Of a stretch of DNA of 64,000 nt, positions 9,124-17,908 are shown piece after piece (within the stretch, counting starts at the first letter, position 1; every line of letters begins with the position of its first letter). The DNA is taken from the NCBI GenBank assembly GCA_035714085.1, contig DASTMP010000241.1, forward strand, positions 16,068-80,067. The letters run 5' to 3'. The stretch comes from JAJVID01 sp035714085 (lineage in GTDB: Bacteria > Acidobacteriota > Blastocatellia > RBC074). The notes under the pieces were generated by a model that made no database searches, had not been told where the DNA came from, and saw nothing but the letters and a program-made list of their open reading frames with translations. A program made the translations under genes and the position numbers.

Positions 9124-9219
9124 ATGGTCGTCGCTGAAAAGGTCGCAACTGAAAAATTCACTTCCGCAGCCTTGACCTCAAACGTTTCAGTCATCGTTTG
9201 CCGTCAGCCGTCAGTTTGA
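9124..9219 (+). CDS. possible 31-residue small ORF
   Basis: A 31-codon frame beginning ATG GTC GTC GCT and ending TGA at 9217-9219. It has one of the best ribosome sites in the window: AAAGGAG at 9111-9117, six bases before the ATG. The peptide has no obvious membrane segment or family. It could be a real small protein, a leader peptide, or the remnant of a larger gene. The strong ribosome site is the only support. Confidence 0.35.
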   Translation: MVVAEKVATEKFTSAALTSNVSVIVCRQPSV

Positions 9220-9460
9220 CCTGATATGATCCAGCCGCCGAAGCGGCGCCAGATCAGAGGGTAATTTCAGAGAATCACGCGGCGCCGGCCTGGCGCTATT
9301 GCCGTCCCAATCATCCCATCCGCAAGCTTCCGAAAATTACACGCTGCCGTCAGCGCAAATACGTTATGGTCTTTACGCTCTCGCGAGCAAAGGTCGGAGC
9401 CGGTAACTCGCCGCAAAAGGCTAAGCTTTGCTGGACATTATTTTATTGGAGGAAGATCTT
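9220..9460. other. gap with local secondary structure, no gene seen
   Basis: No convincing coding frame. Near 9388-9437, AGCAAAG can pair with CTTTGCT and encloses two small hairpins (GAG/CTC and GCC/GGC), suggesting a structured leader. I cannot assign it to a known riboswitch class. A GGAGGAAG ribosome-like site at 9448-9455 precedes the putative pseudogene. Confidence 0.3.
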
Positions 9461-9672
9461 ATGAAAAGAACTTTAAAGTTGATAACACGCTCTTGTGCTT
9501 GATCGTAGGAAAGAGCCGCCCTATCCTCAGAGAACAAGCCGTTATTAAACGACTAACGCTCCATTGGCGCATTATCCGCGCCATCGTGAACGCCGATGAA
9601 GCCGACTTACAAAGTCTTACCGCTTCAACAATTATCATCAAAACAACTTCGGGCTTTTTCAAGCCGAGATAA
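9461..9672 (+). pseudogene. possible decayed response-regulator N-terminus
   Basis: An ATG at 9461 with GGAGGAAG upstream gives only 13 codons. The frame one base over (codons from 9469 to TAA 9670-9672) reads a peptide with LLCLIVGKSRPILREQ and NADEADLQ, which resembles the beta1-alpha1 start of CheY-like receivers (LIVDDSxxxRE). A frameshift within the first codons would join the two. The candidate overlaps the start of the hydrogenase small subunit by about 77 bp, so it cannot be a full receiver. The resemblance is short; treat it as a hint. Confidence 0.25.
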
Positions 9673-10408
9673 AGAAGCGACTTTATTGTGGATCGAATGC
9701 GGTTCCTGCAATGGCGAATCAATGGCGATTCTTGGCGCGGAAGGACCGGGCAAGACAGGCGACAATCTGTCCGACTTTCTGACAAGCGAGCAAGTAAGAC
9801 TGCTCTGGCATCCATCGCTCTCCGAGACCACGCCGAAAGAGGCCGCCGAAATCATTGACCGCATCCTGGCTGGCGAAGAGGAACTAACGATCCTCTGTGT
9901 CGAAGGCAGTATCATCAACGGCCCGCATGGAACGGGGATGTACGATACATTCGACAGCCGGCCAAAGCGCGACATCATCCGCGAGTTATGCGCCCAAGCC
10001 GAATATGTGATCGCGATGGGCGTTTGCGCCGCCTTCGGCGGGATTCCTGCGGCGGCGCCGAACCCCACCGAAAGCTGTGGCCTGCAATTCTCCAACGAAC
10101 AGCCTGGCGGCCTGCTCGCCCCAGGGTGGAGATCGATAGCGGGTCTGCCGGTAATCAATATTTCCGGTTGCCCGGCGGACGCCAAGACGATGATCAAGAC
10201 CATGAGCATGATCCTTGACGGAGCGCCGCTCGAACTTGACAAATTCAATCGGCCAGTGACCGTCGGCCCTTGCTTGTCGGACGGCGCCAATAAGCGCTGC
10301 GGGACAGCCGAGAAAGTCGGTTATTCCTGCGTCGGGTGCATCGGCGCGAAGTTCCCTCTTAACAAGCCGCTGTTCCGCCAGGTGGAGCGGCCGAAGAAGG
10401 AACCATAG
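9596..10408 (+). CDS. [NiFe]-hydrogenase small subunit
   Basis: 270 residues, the electron-transfer subunit of a [NiFe]-hydrogenase that carries iron-sulphur clusters. Proximal-cluster cysteines are visible in WIECGSCNGES, in MGVCAAFGGIP and in ISGCPADAK. A further cysteine-rich tail (GPCLSDG, RCG, SCVGC) would bind additional clusters, but the usual His-x2-Cys distal motif is not obvious. There is no Tat signal, so it is predicted cytoplasmic, as in group 2 uptake/sensory hydrogenases. At 270 residues it is shorter than most group 1 and 2 small subunits. The start ATG lacks a clear ribosome site. The large subunit and maturation protease follow. Confidence 0.9.
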   Translation: MKPTYKVLPLQQLSSKQLRAFSSRDKEATLLWIECGSCNGESMAILGAEGPGKTGDNLSDFLTSEQVRLLWHPSLSETTPKEAAEIIDRILAGEEELTILCVEGSIINGPHGTGMYDTFDSRPKRDIIRELCAQAEYVIAMGVCAAFGGIPAAAPNPTESCGLQFSNEQPGGLLAPGWRSIAGLPVINISGCPADAKTMIKTMSMILDGAPLELDKFNRPVTVGPCLSDGANKRCGTAEKVGYSCVGCIGAKFPLNKPLFRQVERPKKEP

Positions 10409-10479
10409 ACGCTCCCGCAATGCGAAATGTCATTTTTGCCAGCCGGCTGACATTCCGCCGGGGGGTGGAGAATTGGGGA

Positions 10480-12015
10480 ATGGCCAGGCGAATTATCAAG
10501 ATGGATCTGAATCGTGTCGAAGGCGACCTCGAAATCAAGTTGGAGGTCGACGACCACACGGTCACCGACGCCTGGTGCGTGGGCACGATGTACCGAGGCT
10601 TTGAGCAGATTCTCCTCGGGCGCGATCCCAAAGACGCGCTCGTCATCACGCCTCGCATCTGCGGCATTTGCAGCACGTCGCAGCTCTACGCCGCCACCTC
10701 GGCGCTGGAGGTGGCTTTTCAATCTCCGCTGGCCCCTAACGGCACACGCATTCGCAATCTCTGTCTGATGGCGGAGGCGGTGATGAGCGACGCGCGACAT
10801 ACGTTCCTGATGTTCGCGCCTGACCTCTGCAATGACGCGTATCGAGGCCAGCCGCTCTATGACGAGGCGCTCGCCCTCTTTGAGCCTCCGTTCAAAGGTC
10901 GCGTCGCCATAGAGACCGTCCAAAATTCAAAACAGATCCTGGGCATTGTCATCGCCTTCGGAGGACAGTGGCCCCATGCGACTTATATGGCGCCGGGCGG
11001 CGTGACCTGCGAGCTGACGCTTGAGACTCTGGCAGCCTGTCTGACGGCGATTGACTCCTATACGGAATGGTACGAGCGGGTGGCGCTGGGCTGTAGCTCA
11101 GAGCGATGGCTCGCGCTGCGCACGATGGATGACTTCTTCGCGTGGCTCGATGAGGACGACGCTCGTCAGCGGAGCGCCGTGGGAGTCTTCACGCGCTTCG
11201 GCCGCGCGCTCGGCCTGCATCGGACTGGCTTGGGCACACTGCATTTGCTCAGCGCCGGCTGTTACTACGATCCAGAACAATGGCGCCCGCCATTCGCAGA
11301 GCGCCATTGCCTGCTACCCGCCGGTTTCTACAACGGGCAGACGCGCCAGGTCGAACCCTTCGACCTGGGTGAGGTCGCTGAGCATGTGCGCTACTCCTGG
11401 TACGTTGATTACGGTGGCGGACGCCATCCGTGGGAGGGCGAAACACAGCCTGATTATCAATCGGAGAACGATCGTTACACATACGCCAAGGCCCCGCGCT
11501 ACCGGGATCAGGTCGTGCAACTCGGCCCCCTGTCAGACCTGGTGATTGCCGGAGACTCATTGCTCACTTCCTTCTTCCAGGCGGAGGGCGCGAATACCTG
11601 GCTAAGGCAATTCGCGCGATTACACCGGCCCGTCTCTCTGCTTCAGCAAATGCGTCGCACAGTGATGGAGTTGCAACAACATTTCAATGAGCCGACCTTC
11701 ATCAAATCGAACCCGGGAACAGAGGGCGCCGGTTGTGGCTTGATCAACGCCGCGCGCGGTAGCCTGGGGCATTGGGTGCAGATCAAAGACGGCCGGATCG
11801 CCAATTATCAGGTGATCACGCCGACCAGTTGGAACGGAGCGCCGCGCGATTCATCGGGCCGCCGCGGGCACTGGGAGGAGAGCTTCATCGGCCTTGAGAT
11901 CAAAGACCTCGATAATCCGATTGAATTGTGTCACGTCGTCCGCTCTCACGACGCGTGCCTCGTCTGCACAGTGCATTTCACGAAGAGCGGGAAGAAGAGG
12001 ACTTTTCTCGTTTGA
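10480..12015 (+). CDS. [NiFe]-hydrogenase large subunit (HupL-like)
   Basis: 511 residues from ATG 10480, which has GGGGGTGGAG upstream. An in-frame ATG at 10420 would add 20 residues. The N-terminal nickel motif is RICGIC and the C-terminal one is DACLVCTVH, followed by a 12-residue tail (FTKSGKKRTFLV) expected to be cut after His by the maturation protease. Blocks such as VEGDLEI, GTMYRGFE, QWPHATYMAPGG, AKAPRY, ARGSLGHW and ITPTSWN match the cyanobacterial-type HupL (group 2) pattern as I know it. The C-terminal motif has Ala where many families have Pro (DPC). The likely role is H2 uptake or sensing with the adjacent small subunit. No hyp maturation genes are in the window. Confidence 0.93.
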   Translation: MARRIIKMDLNRVEGDLEIKLEVDDHTVTDAWCVGTMYRGFEQILLGRDPKDALVITPRICGICSTSQLYAATSALEVAFQSPLAPNGTRIRNLCLMAEAVMSDARHTFLMFAPDLCNDAYRGQPLYDEALALFEPPFKGRVAIETVQNSKQILGIVIAFGGQWPHATYMAPGGVTCELTLETLAACLTAIDSYTEWYERVALGCSSERWLALRTMDDFFAWLDEDDARQRSAVGVFTRFGRALGLHRTGLGTLHLLSAGCYYDPEQWRPPFAERHCLLPAGFYNGQTRQVEPFDLGEVAEHVRYSWYVDYGGGRHPWEGETQPDYQSENDRYTYAKAPRYRDQVVQLGPLSDLVIAGDSLLTSFFQAEGANTWLRQFARLHRPVSLLQQMRRTVMELQQHFNEPTFIKSNPGTEGAGCGLINAARGSLGHWVQIKDGRIANYQVITPTSWNGAPRDSSGRRGHWEESFIGLEIKDLDNPIELCHVVRSHDACLVCTVHFTKSGKKRTFLV

Positions 12016-12470
12016 TGATTCATGTAATCTGCTTCGGCAATCTCTGGCAAGGCGACGACGGCTTTGGCGTTCGGGTGTTTCAGCGCTTATGTGACCGGAG
12101 CGATTGGCCCGCTCACGTCAAGATGTTCGAAACGGGCACGGCGGGACTTGCCGCCCTCGATTACTTTGAGGATTGCCGCAAAGTGGTGATCGTGGACGCG
12201 CTCAAGACTGGCGGCGCGCCAGGCCGCGTCAGTCGTTTAGCGTTGGACGAGATAGACCTGCCCGATGAAGCGTATAGTCTCCACCAACTTGGAGTTAACC
12301 ATCTGCTGGCGGCGATGAAGGCTGCCTTCGCCGGGCGCGATACGCCGGAGATCGTGGTGATCGGCGCGGAGGTCGACGAGATTGATCCTTTCACTGACCG
12401 GCTCAGTCCAGCGCTGGAAGCCGCGCTGGAGCCGGTAGTCGGGTTGATCATAGATGAATGCGCAATTTGA
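12015..12470 (+). CDS. hydrogenase maturation protease (HybD/HoxW type)
   Basis: 151 residues. The ATG overlaps the large-subunit stop by one base (TGATG), a translationally coupled arrangement. MIHVICFGNLWQGDDGFGV contains the GNxxxxDDGFGV nickel-sensing motif. VDALKTGGAPG supplies the second acidic position and SLHQLGVNHLL the histidine region used by HybD-type endopeptidases. These enzymes remove the C-terminal tail of the large subunit after nickel insertion. This gene sits directly behind a large subunit that has such a tail, so its partner is clear. Confidence 0.92.
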   Translation: MIHVICFGNLWQGDDGFGVRVFQRLCDRSDWPAHVKMFETGTAGLAALDYFEDCRKVVIVDALKTGGAPGRVSRLALDEIDLPDEAYSLHQLGVNHLLAAMKAAFAGRDTPEIVVIGAEVDEIDPFTDRLSPALEAALEPVVGLIIDECAI

Positions 12471-12477
12471 GGTTGAT

Positions 12478-12864
12478 TCAAGCTCTGTCAGCCTCAGAGG
12501 TCAATCGCTCCATATGCGCTTTGCCCCAGAGGCGAACACCCTCGACCAGAGGCAATACCGATCGCCCGTACTCTGTCAGCGAATACTCGACGGGAGCTGG
12601 GATCACGCCCTTCGGCTGCCGATGCGCGATCCCGTCGCTCACTAACTCACGTAGTTGCTGAGTGAGCACCTTCTGCGAGATGCCGGGCATGACCTTTCGA
12701 AGCGCCGCGAAGTGCTTCGGTGATTCCGCCAGCCAGTACACGATGATCAACTTCCATTTACCGCCGATTGCCGCCAGCGCGGCAGTCAGCGGGCACCCGC
12801 CCACCGGATTGGGGCGCCGAAGGTGAGTATGGTTACCTAAAGGTGCCTTCTTGATGGAGTTCAT
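12478..12864 (-). CDS. HxlR-family winged-helix transcriptional regulator
   Basis: 128 residues from the ATG at 12864. HxlR proteins are small DNA-binding regulators that often answer to aldehydes, redox or xenobiotics. Diagnostic blocks: CPLTAALAAIGGKWKLIIVYWLAESP, then LRKVMPGISQKVLTQQLRELVSDG (helix-turn-helix), and YSLTEYGRSVLPLV (wing). The gene points away from the DUF1579-like/NIPSNAP pair; their starts are only 70 bp apart, so it may control that pair. It converges with the hydrogenase protease gene, with only seven bases between the stops. Confidence 0.9.
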   Translation of the reverse strand: MNSIKKAPLGNHTHLRRPNPVGGCPLTAALAAIGGKWKLIIVYWLAESPKHFAALRKVMPGISQKVLTQQLRELVSDGIAHRQPKGVIPAPVEYSLTEYGRSVLPLVEGVRLWGKAHMERLTSEADRA

Positions 12865-12934
12865 AGGCAAGATTATATTCCTTCTCGACGAGGTTACGCA
12901 TCGGATTATTGCATACCGCCAGTGGAGGCAATCC

Positions 12935-13579
12935 ATGAGAGTAGAAGTCGGAAGCTATAGAATCAAACCGGGGCGCCGCGAGGATCTCATCCGGTTGCGA
13001 ATTTTTCTCTTGATATGCGGCATGGTTGTCATCTTGCAACCCCTTCATGGACTGACGCAGATGAATTCAGGCGCGTCAGAAACAAGCCTTCAGCGCGCTC
13101 CAACGGAACGGGATGGGCGCCAAGATTTTGATTTCGAGATTGGCTCTTGGAAAACTCACCTGTCGCGGCTCCTGCATCCTCTGACCGGCTCCACTACCTG
13201 GGTCGAATATGATGGCGTCACAGTTGTCCGAAAGGTTTGGAATGGCCGCGCCAATCTGGTGGAGCTCGTGGCCGATGGCCCATCAGGTCACTTCGAAGGT
13301 CTGAGCCTACGTCTATACAATCCCCAATCCCGCCAGTGGAGCCTTAACTTTGCAAGCAGCCAAAGTGGCGCTCTAAGCCAGCCGACGATCGGCGACTTCA
13401 AAAATGGGCGCGGCGAGTTTTTCAGCCAGGAAACATATAACGGCCGAGCCATCTTTGTTCGATTTGTTATCTCGGACATAACTCCCAATTCATGCCGATT
13501 TGAACAGGCGTTCTCGGATGATGGGGGCAAGACATGGGAAGCAAACTGGATCGCGACAGACACGCGGGTGAAAGAATGA
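12935..13579 (+). CDS. DUF1579-like secreted protein with a NIPSNAP-derived leader (apparent chimera)
   Basis: 214 residues from ATG 12935, with GGAGG six bases upstream. Residues 1-21 (MRVEVGSYRIKPGRREDLIRL) closely match the start of the next gene (MIVEVRSYRIIPGRREEFIKL), also at the DNA level. A signal-peptide-like stretch (RIFLLICGMVVILQPLHGLTQ) follows, then a domain with DFDFEIGSWKTHLSRL, WVEYDG, LRLYNPQSRQWSLNFAS and FSDDGGKTWEANWI, typical of DUF1579/secreted lipocalin-like proteins. It appears that the 5-prime end of a NIPSNAP gene was copied in front of a truncated secretory gene, supplying the start codon. Whether export still works with this 20-residue cytosolic extension is uncertain. 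Confidence 0.7.
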   Translation: MRVEVGSYRIKPGRREDLIRLRIFLLICGMVVILQPLHGLTQMNSGASETSLQRAPTERDGRQDFDFEIGSWKTHLSRLLHPLTGSTTWVEYDGVTVVRKVWNGRANLVELVADGPSGHFEGLSLRLYNPQSRQWSLNFASSQSGALSQPTIGDFKNGRGEFFSQETYNGRAIFVRFVISDITPNSCRFEQAFSDDGGKTWEANWIATDTRVKE

Positions 13580-13644
13580 CCTGACAAAGCCTGCTTAATT
13601 CCAATTCAGATTATTCCACAACGCCTAAGCATAGGAGATTGGCA

Positions 13645-13977
13645 ATGATAGTAGAAGTCCGAAGCTATAGAATCATACCTGGGCGTCGCGAGGAGTTTAT
13701 CAAGCTCTTCGAAACGCGAGCCATACCAGCGCTACGTTCGCATGGGATGAAAATACTCGGTCCGTTGCTCGATCTTGAGAATCCCAACAAACTCGTCTGG
13801 TTGCGAAGTTTTCCTTCACTTGATGAACGAGATCGAATGAAGAACGCCTTCTACGAAGGCGAATTCTGGAAGAATGAACTGGAATCCATCGCCATGCCGA
13901 TGATCGACAGTTATGACGTCATCCTTTGCGAGACTTCGCCCGGTTACGTGTTCGATGGACCCCGAGAGGCGTCCTAA
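13645..13977 (+). CDS. NIPSNAP-family protein
   Basis: 110 residues, a ferredoxin-like alpha/beta-barrel protein of the NIPSNAP family, whose function is not well defined. The signature is an N-terminal VEVRSYRIIPGRREEFIKLFE strand-helix, then PNKLVWLRSFPSLDERDRMKNAFY and a final strand. The ATG at 13645 has AGGAGA about seven bases upstream. It lies downstream of the chimeric gene that shares its first 21 codons. A hairpin terminator follows at 14064-14084. Confidence 0.85.
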   Translation: MIVEVRSYRIIPGRREEFIKLFETRAIPALRSHGMKILGPLLDLENPNKLVWLRSFPSLDERDRMKNAFYEGEFWKNELESIAMPMIDSYDVILCETSPGYVFDGPREAS

Positions 13978-14063
13978 TCGAGGCCGGGTCGATCACCGGC
14001 TTCGCGGCTGAACAGGCGAACTTCGGCGTTCAGAGGTAATGGTTTCAGTGGGTTTGCAAGATG

Positions 14064-14084
14064 TTTAGCGCCGAGGGCGCTAAA
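14064..14084 (+). terminator. hairpin between NIPSNAP and YqcC genes
   Basis: TTTAGCGCC, a 3-nt loop GAG, then GGCGCTAAA: a perfect nine-pair stem in the gap after the NIPSNAP gene and before the convergent yqcC-like gene. There is no long T-run, so it may serve both directions. Confidence 0.6.
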
Positions 14085-14160
14085 TGTTAATAGGTATTGT
14101 ACACCCGTTCAAGATGCGCGCCAGACGGCCCGGAACTGAGTGGGCGCCGCTCACTGACGT

Positions 14161-14505
14161 TCAGCCGAAGAACCATCTTCGGGAACCCAACCTGACGATC
14201 TCGTCAAACTCCGAGAGCAATGCGACTAGCCTTTGCGCCTGATCATCGCCATCGAATTCGCGTACCGCTTGAGCGCCATTGTGGCTGTCTCGTGGAAGCT
14301 CCTCTCCCGTCTCGATCAGGCTGTTGACCCTTGGGATGAAGATGAATTGCAGCCATTGGCTGAAGGTCATGGTGTCCATGGCGAATGCCGAGCGAAATTC
14401 ATATTGCTCTGGCCGCAAGGGTTCGCTTTGCCAATAGCCGATTCGCTTCATCTCATGCTCGATCTCGGCGATCTTCGCTTGAATGCGATCCCGCGTAGTC
14501 CGCAT
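14161..14505 (-). CDS. yqcC: YqcC-like (DUF446) protein
   Basis: 114 residues. The start ATG at 14505 (minus strand) has AAGGAGG ten bases upstream. Matches to the E. coli YqcC pattern: LRPEQYEFRSAFAMDTMTFSQWLQFIFIPRVNSLIETGEELP. In the family this region is PQPHQFNSTQPFFMDTM-EPLEWLQWVLIPRM. The function is unknown. It is a single gene on the minus strand in a mostly plus-strand window. Confidence 0.85.
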   Translation of the reverse strand: MRTTRDRIQAKIAEIEHEMKRIGYWQSEPLRPEQYEFRSAFAMDTMTFSQWLQFIFIPRVNSLIETGEELPRDSHNGAQAVREFDGDDQAQRLVALLSEFDEIVRLGSRRWFFG

Positions 14506-15059
14506 CGGTTGTTCCTCCTTGTTCTTTGGCTGACCTTGTTGGGCCTCGGGGCTGGGGCTTCCGTGAATCTGGCAGACGCAATTTATACATCAGGCTGGTA
14601 TTCGGACACAAACAACCTTTCTGACGCCCCGTTTGCTTTTTACTGATGCGCCACATATCATAATTATTCGCTCGGGCGGCCACGTTGCGAGCGAATTCCA
14701 GTAGCATTCGAAACAGTCAATGACCGGAGATCGGAACCACAACCAAAAGCCTGCCGCGGCGATGCGCTGTCGCGCCGGGTTCGAGCCGTCATTAACTCCT
14801 CATAGTCATTCGTCTCTCTCCTGGCGACACTCATCCAAATCGTTTGGCAAATCGTTTGGCGAATCGTCCGGCCACTCATCGTCCATATCGGCGTCCGGCC
14901 TGTCGCAATCGCGCCTGTCGCAATCGCGCCTGTCGCAATCGTGTTGGACCTGGTGGTGGTAGTCGCCGGGCGTCGCTCCCTGGATATTCAAATCATCGCC
15001 CAAACATTCATACTATCTTTATTCTTGATTTCCATAAGAAAGGCGGGTTTCATAGCATT
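14506..15059. other. 554-bp gap before serA, low-complexity repeats
   Basis: I see no gene. The stretch contains the words CGTTTGGCAAAT/CGTTTGGCGAAT (about 14840-14870) and a perfect short tandem repeat, GCGCCTGTCGCAATC-like units, at about 14899-14940. The serA promoter probably lies here, but no motif stands out. Confidence 0.5.
14899..14941. repeat. tandem repeat of CCTGTCGCAATCG
   Basis: Three head-to-tail copies of a 15-bp unit around CCTGTCGCAATCGCG, just upstream of serA. It is another intergenic simple-word repeat, different in sequence from all others in the window. Confidence 0.85.
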
Positions 15060-16640
<1,581 letters not shown>

Positions 16641-16643
16641 CTT

Positions 16644-16973
16644 ATGAAATTCAACGCGCCTCTAATGGCAAAAATAGCTTTCATTGGAGCGTGGCTTGGC
16701 TTTCTGGCGGTTGTCTGGATCTATGCTGGATTCATGAATCTTGCGCCGGAACCGCTCAGTCCGTTTTCGAGTCTTTGGGGGCCGGTATTTGTGACGCTGA
16801 TGGGGTTGGGTGTGGCGAGTATCGTTCTGAGTTTATTCGCTCTCGAGCAGCTCGGTTCAGACGAGCGCAAGATGGCGATTGGCGGAATCATTGGCGGCGC
16901 GTTGGTAATTGGGGGAGTGGGTCTGTTCATCTGGTTGGTAAGCGATATGATGAGCCATCTCCTGAAATTCTAA
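16644..16973 (+). CDS. small membrane protein
   Basis: 109 residues, start three bases after the serA stop. Three hydrophobic segments (about residues 9-30, 44-66, 77-102) predict a three-pass inner-membrane protein. I do not recognise a family. Its position between serA and hisF suggests co-transcription rather than a known link to amino-acid synthesis. Confidence 0.65.
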   Translation: MKFNAPLMAKIAFIGAWLGFLAVVWIYAGFMNLAPEPLSPFSSLWGPVFVTLMGLGVASIVLSLFALEQLGSDERKMAIGGIIGGALVIGGVGLFIWLVSDMMSHLLKF

Positions 16974-17042
16974 GCCTTATCCACGGCGCCTCCGTGGGTT
17001 GGAGCGGCGGAATGAAAGCTGTAAAAGATTGCTCTAGACTCC

Positions 17043-17801
17043 ATGCTGGCTAAGAGAATCATCCCATGTCTCGACGTTGACCGTGGTCGCGTGGTTAAAG
17101 GCATCAGCTTTGTCAATCTGGTCGACGCCGGGGACCCGGTCGAACAGGGCGCCAGATACGATAGCGAAGGCGCCGACGAGCTTGTCTTTCTGGACATCAC
17201 GGCCTCGTCAGACCGGCGCGAGATCGTGGCCGATATGGTTCGCCGCGTGGCCGACCGCGTCTTCATCCCCTTCACTGTTGGCGGCGGCGTCCGCACGGTC
17301 GACGACATTCGCGCGATTTTGAAGGCCGGCGCGGATAAGATTTCGGTCAACACCGCCGCCGTGCAGAACCCGGACCTGATCCGCGAAGGCGCCGAGCGTT
17401 TCGGCGCGCAATGCATTGTCGTGGCAATTGACGCCAAACGCCGCGCCGCTTCGCCGGGCTGGGAAGTCTACCTGCACGGGGGGCGCACGCCGACGGGCAT
17501 CGACGCGGTTGAATGGGCGCGCCGGGCGTCTGAACTGGGCGCGGGAGAGATTTTACTGACCAGCATGGATTGCGATGGCCACAAAGATGGCTATGATTTG
17601 GAATTGACGCGCGCGGTCGCAGAAGCCGTAAACATCCCCGTCATCGCTTCGGGCGGCGCGGGCAAACTCGAACACCTTTTCGACGCCTTGACAATAGGCA
17701 AGGCGAGCGCGGCGCTGGCCGCTTCGATCTTCCATTTCGGGGAGTTCACGATCGGCGAGGCGAAGCGGTACTTGCGCGAACGCGGAGCGCTTATGAGATA
17801 A
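17043..17801 (+). CDS. hisF: imidazole glycerol phosphate synthase cyclase subunit
   Basis: 252 residues, the usual HisF size. With HisH (not in this window) it converts PRFAR and ammonia to imidazole glycerol phosphate and AICAR in histidine synthesis. The (beta/alpha)8 signature is clear: MLAKRIIPCLDVDRGRVVKG with the catalytic Asp, FLDITASSD, TVGGGVRT, DAKR, LTSMDCDGHKDGYDLEL with the second catalytic Asp, and VIASGGAGK. It is followed by hisIE, the next enzyme of the histidine pathway in this window. Confidence 0.97.
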   Translation: MLAKRIIPCLDVDRGRVVKGISFVNLVDAGDPVEQGARYDSEGADELVFLDITASSDRREIVADMVRRVADRVFIPFTVGGGVRTVDDIRAILKAGADKISVNTAAVQNPDLIREGAERFGAQCIVVAIDAKRRAASPGWEVYLHGGRTPTGIDAVEWARRASELGAGEILLTSMDCDGHKDGYDLELTRAVAEAVNIPVIASGGAGKLEHLFDALTIGKASAALAASIFHFGEFTIGEAKRYLRERGALMR

Positions 17802-17810
17802 GGATTGGCC

Positions 17811-17902
17811 AGGTGTCAGGTGTCAGGTAAGAATCTGCCGCGTCGTTCTTTTACTGAAACCTGAAACCTGAAACCTGAAACCTGAAACCTGAAACCTGAA
17901 AC
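17811..17902. repeat. CCTGAAA heptamer array with upstream CAGGTGTCAGGTGTCAGG
   Basis: Tandem CCTGAAA heptamers (seven or so copies) run up to within about seven bases of the hisIE start. AGGTGTCAGGTGTCAGG lies at the left end and can partly pair with them. No ribosome binding site lies between the array and the start codon. Confidence 0.9.
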
Positions 17903-17908
17903 GTGACT

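Noticed and set aside
9361..9440. Riboswitch resembling a cyclic-di-GMP (GEMM) type
   Set aside because: CGCAAA and CTAAG words and a small three-way fold are present, but the conserved GEMM core and spacing do not fit. A covariance-model search would be needed.
14760..14800. tRNA-like GGTTCGAGCC word
   Set aside because: No matching acceptor stem, anticodon arm or length for a tRNA. I found no tRNA or rRNA anywhere in the window.
17840..17902. CCTGAAA array as a possible CRISPR
   Set aside because: The units are seven bases and directly adjacent, without spacers; a simple tandem repeat.
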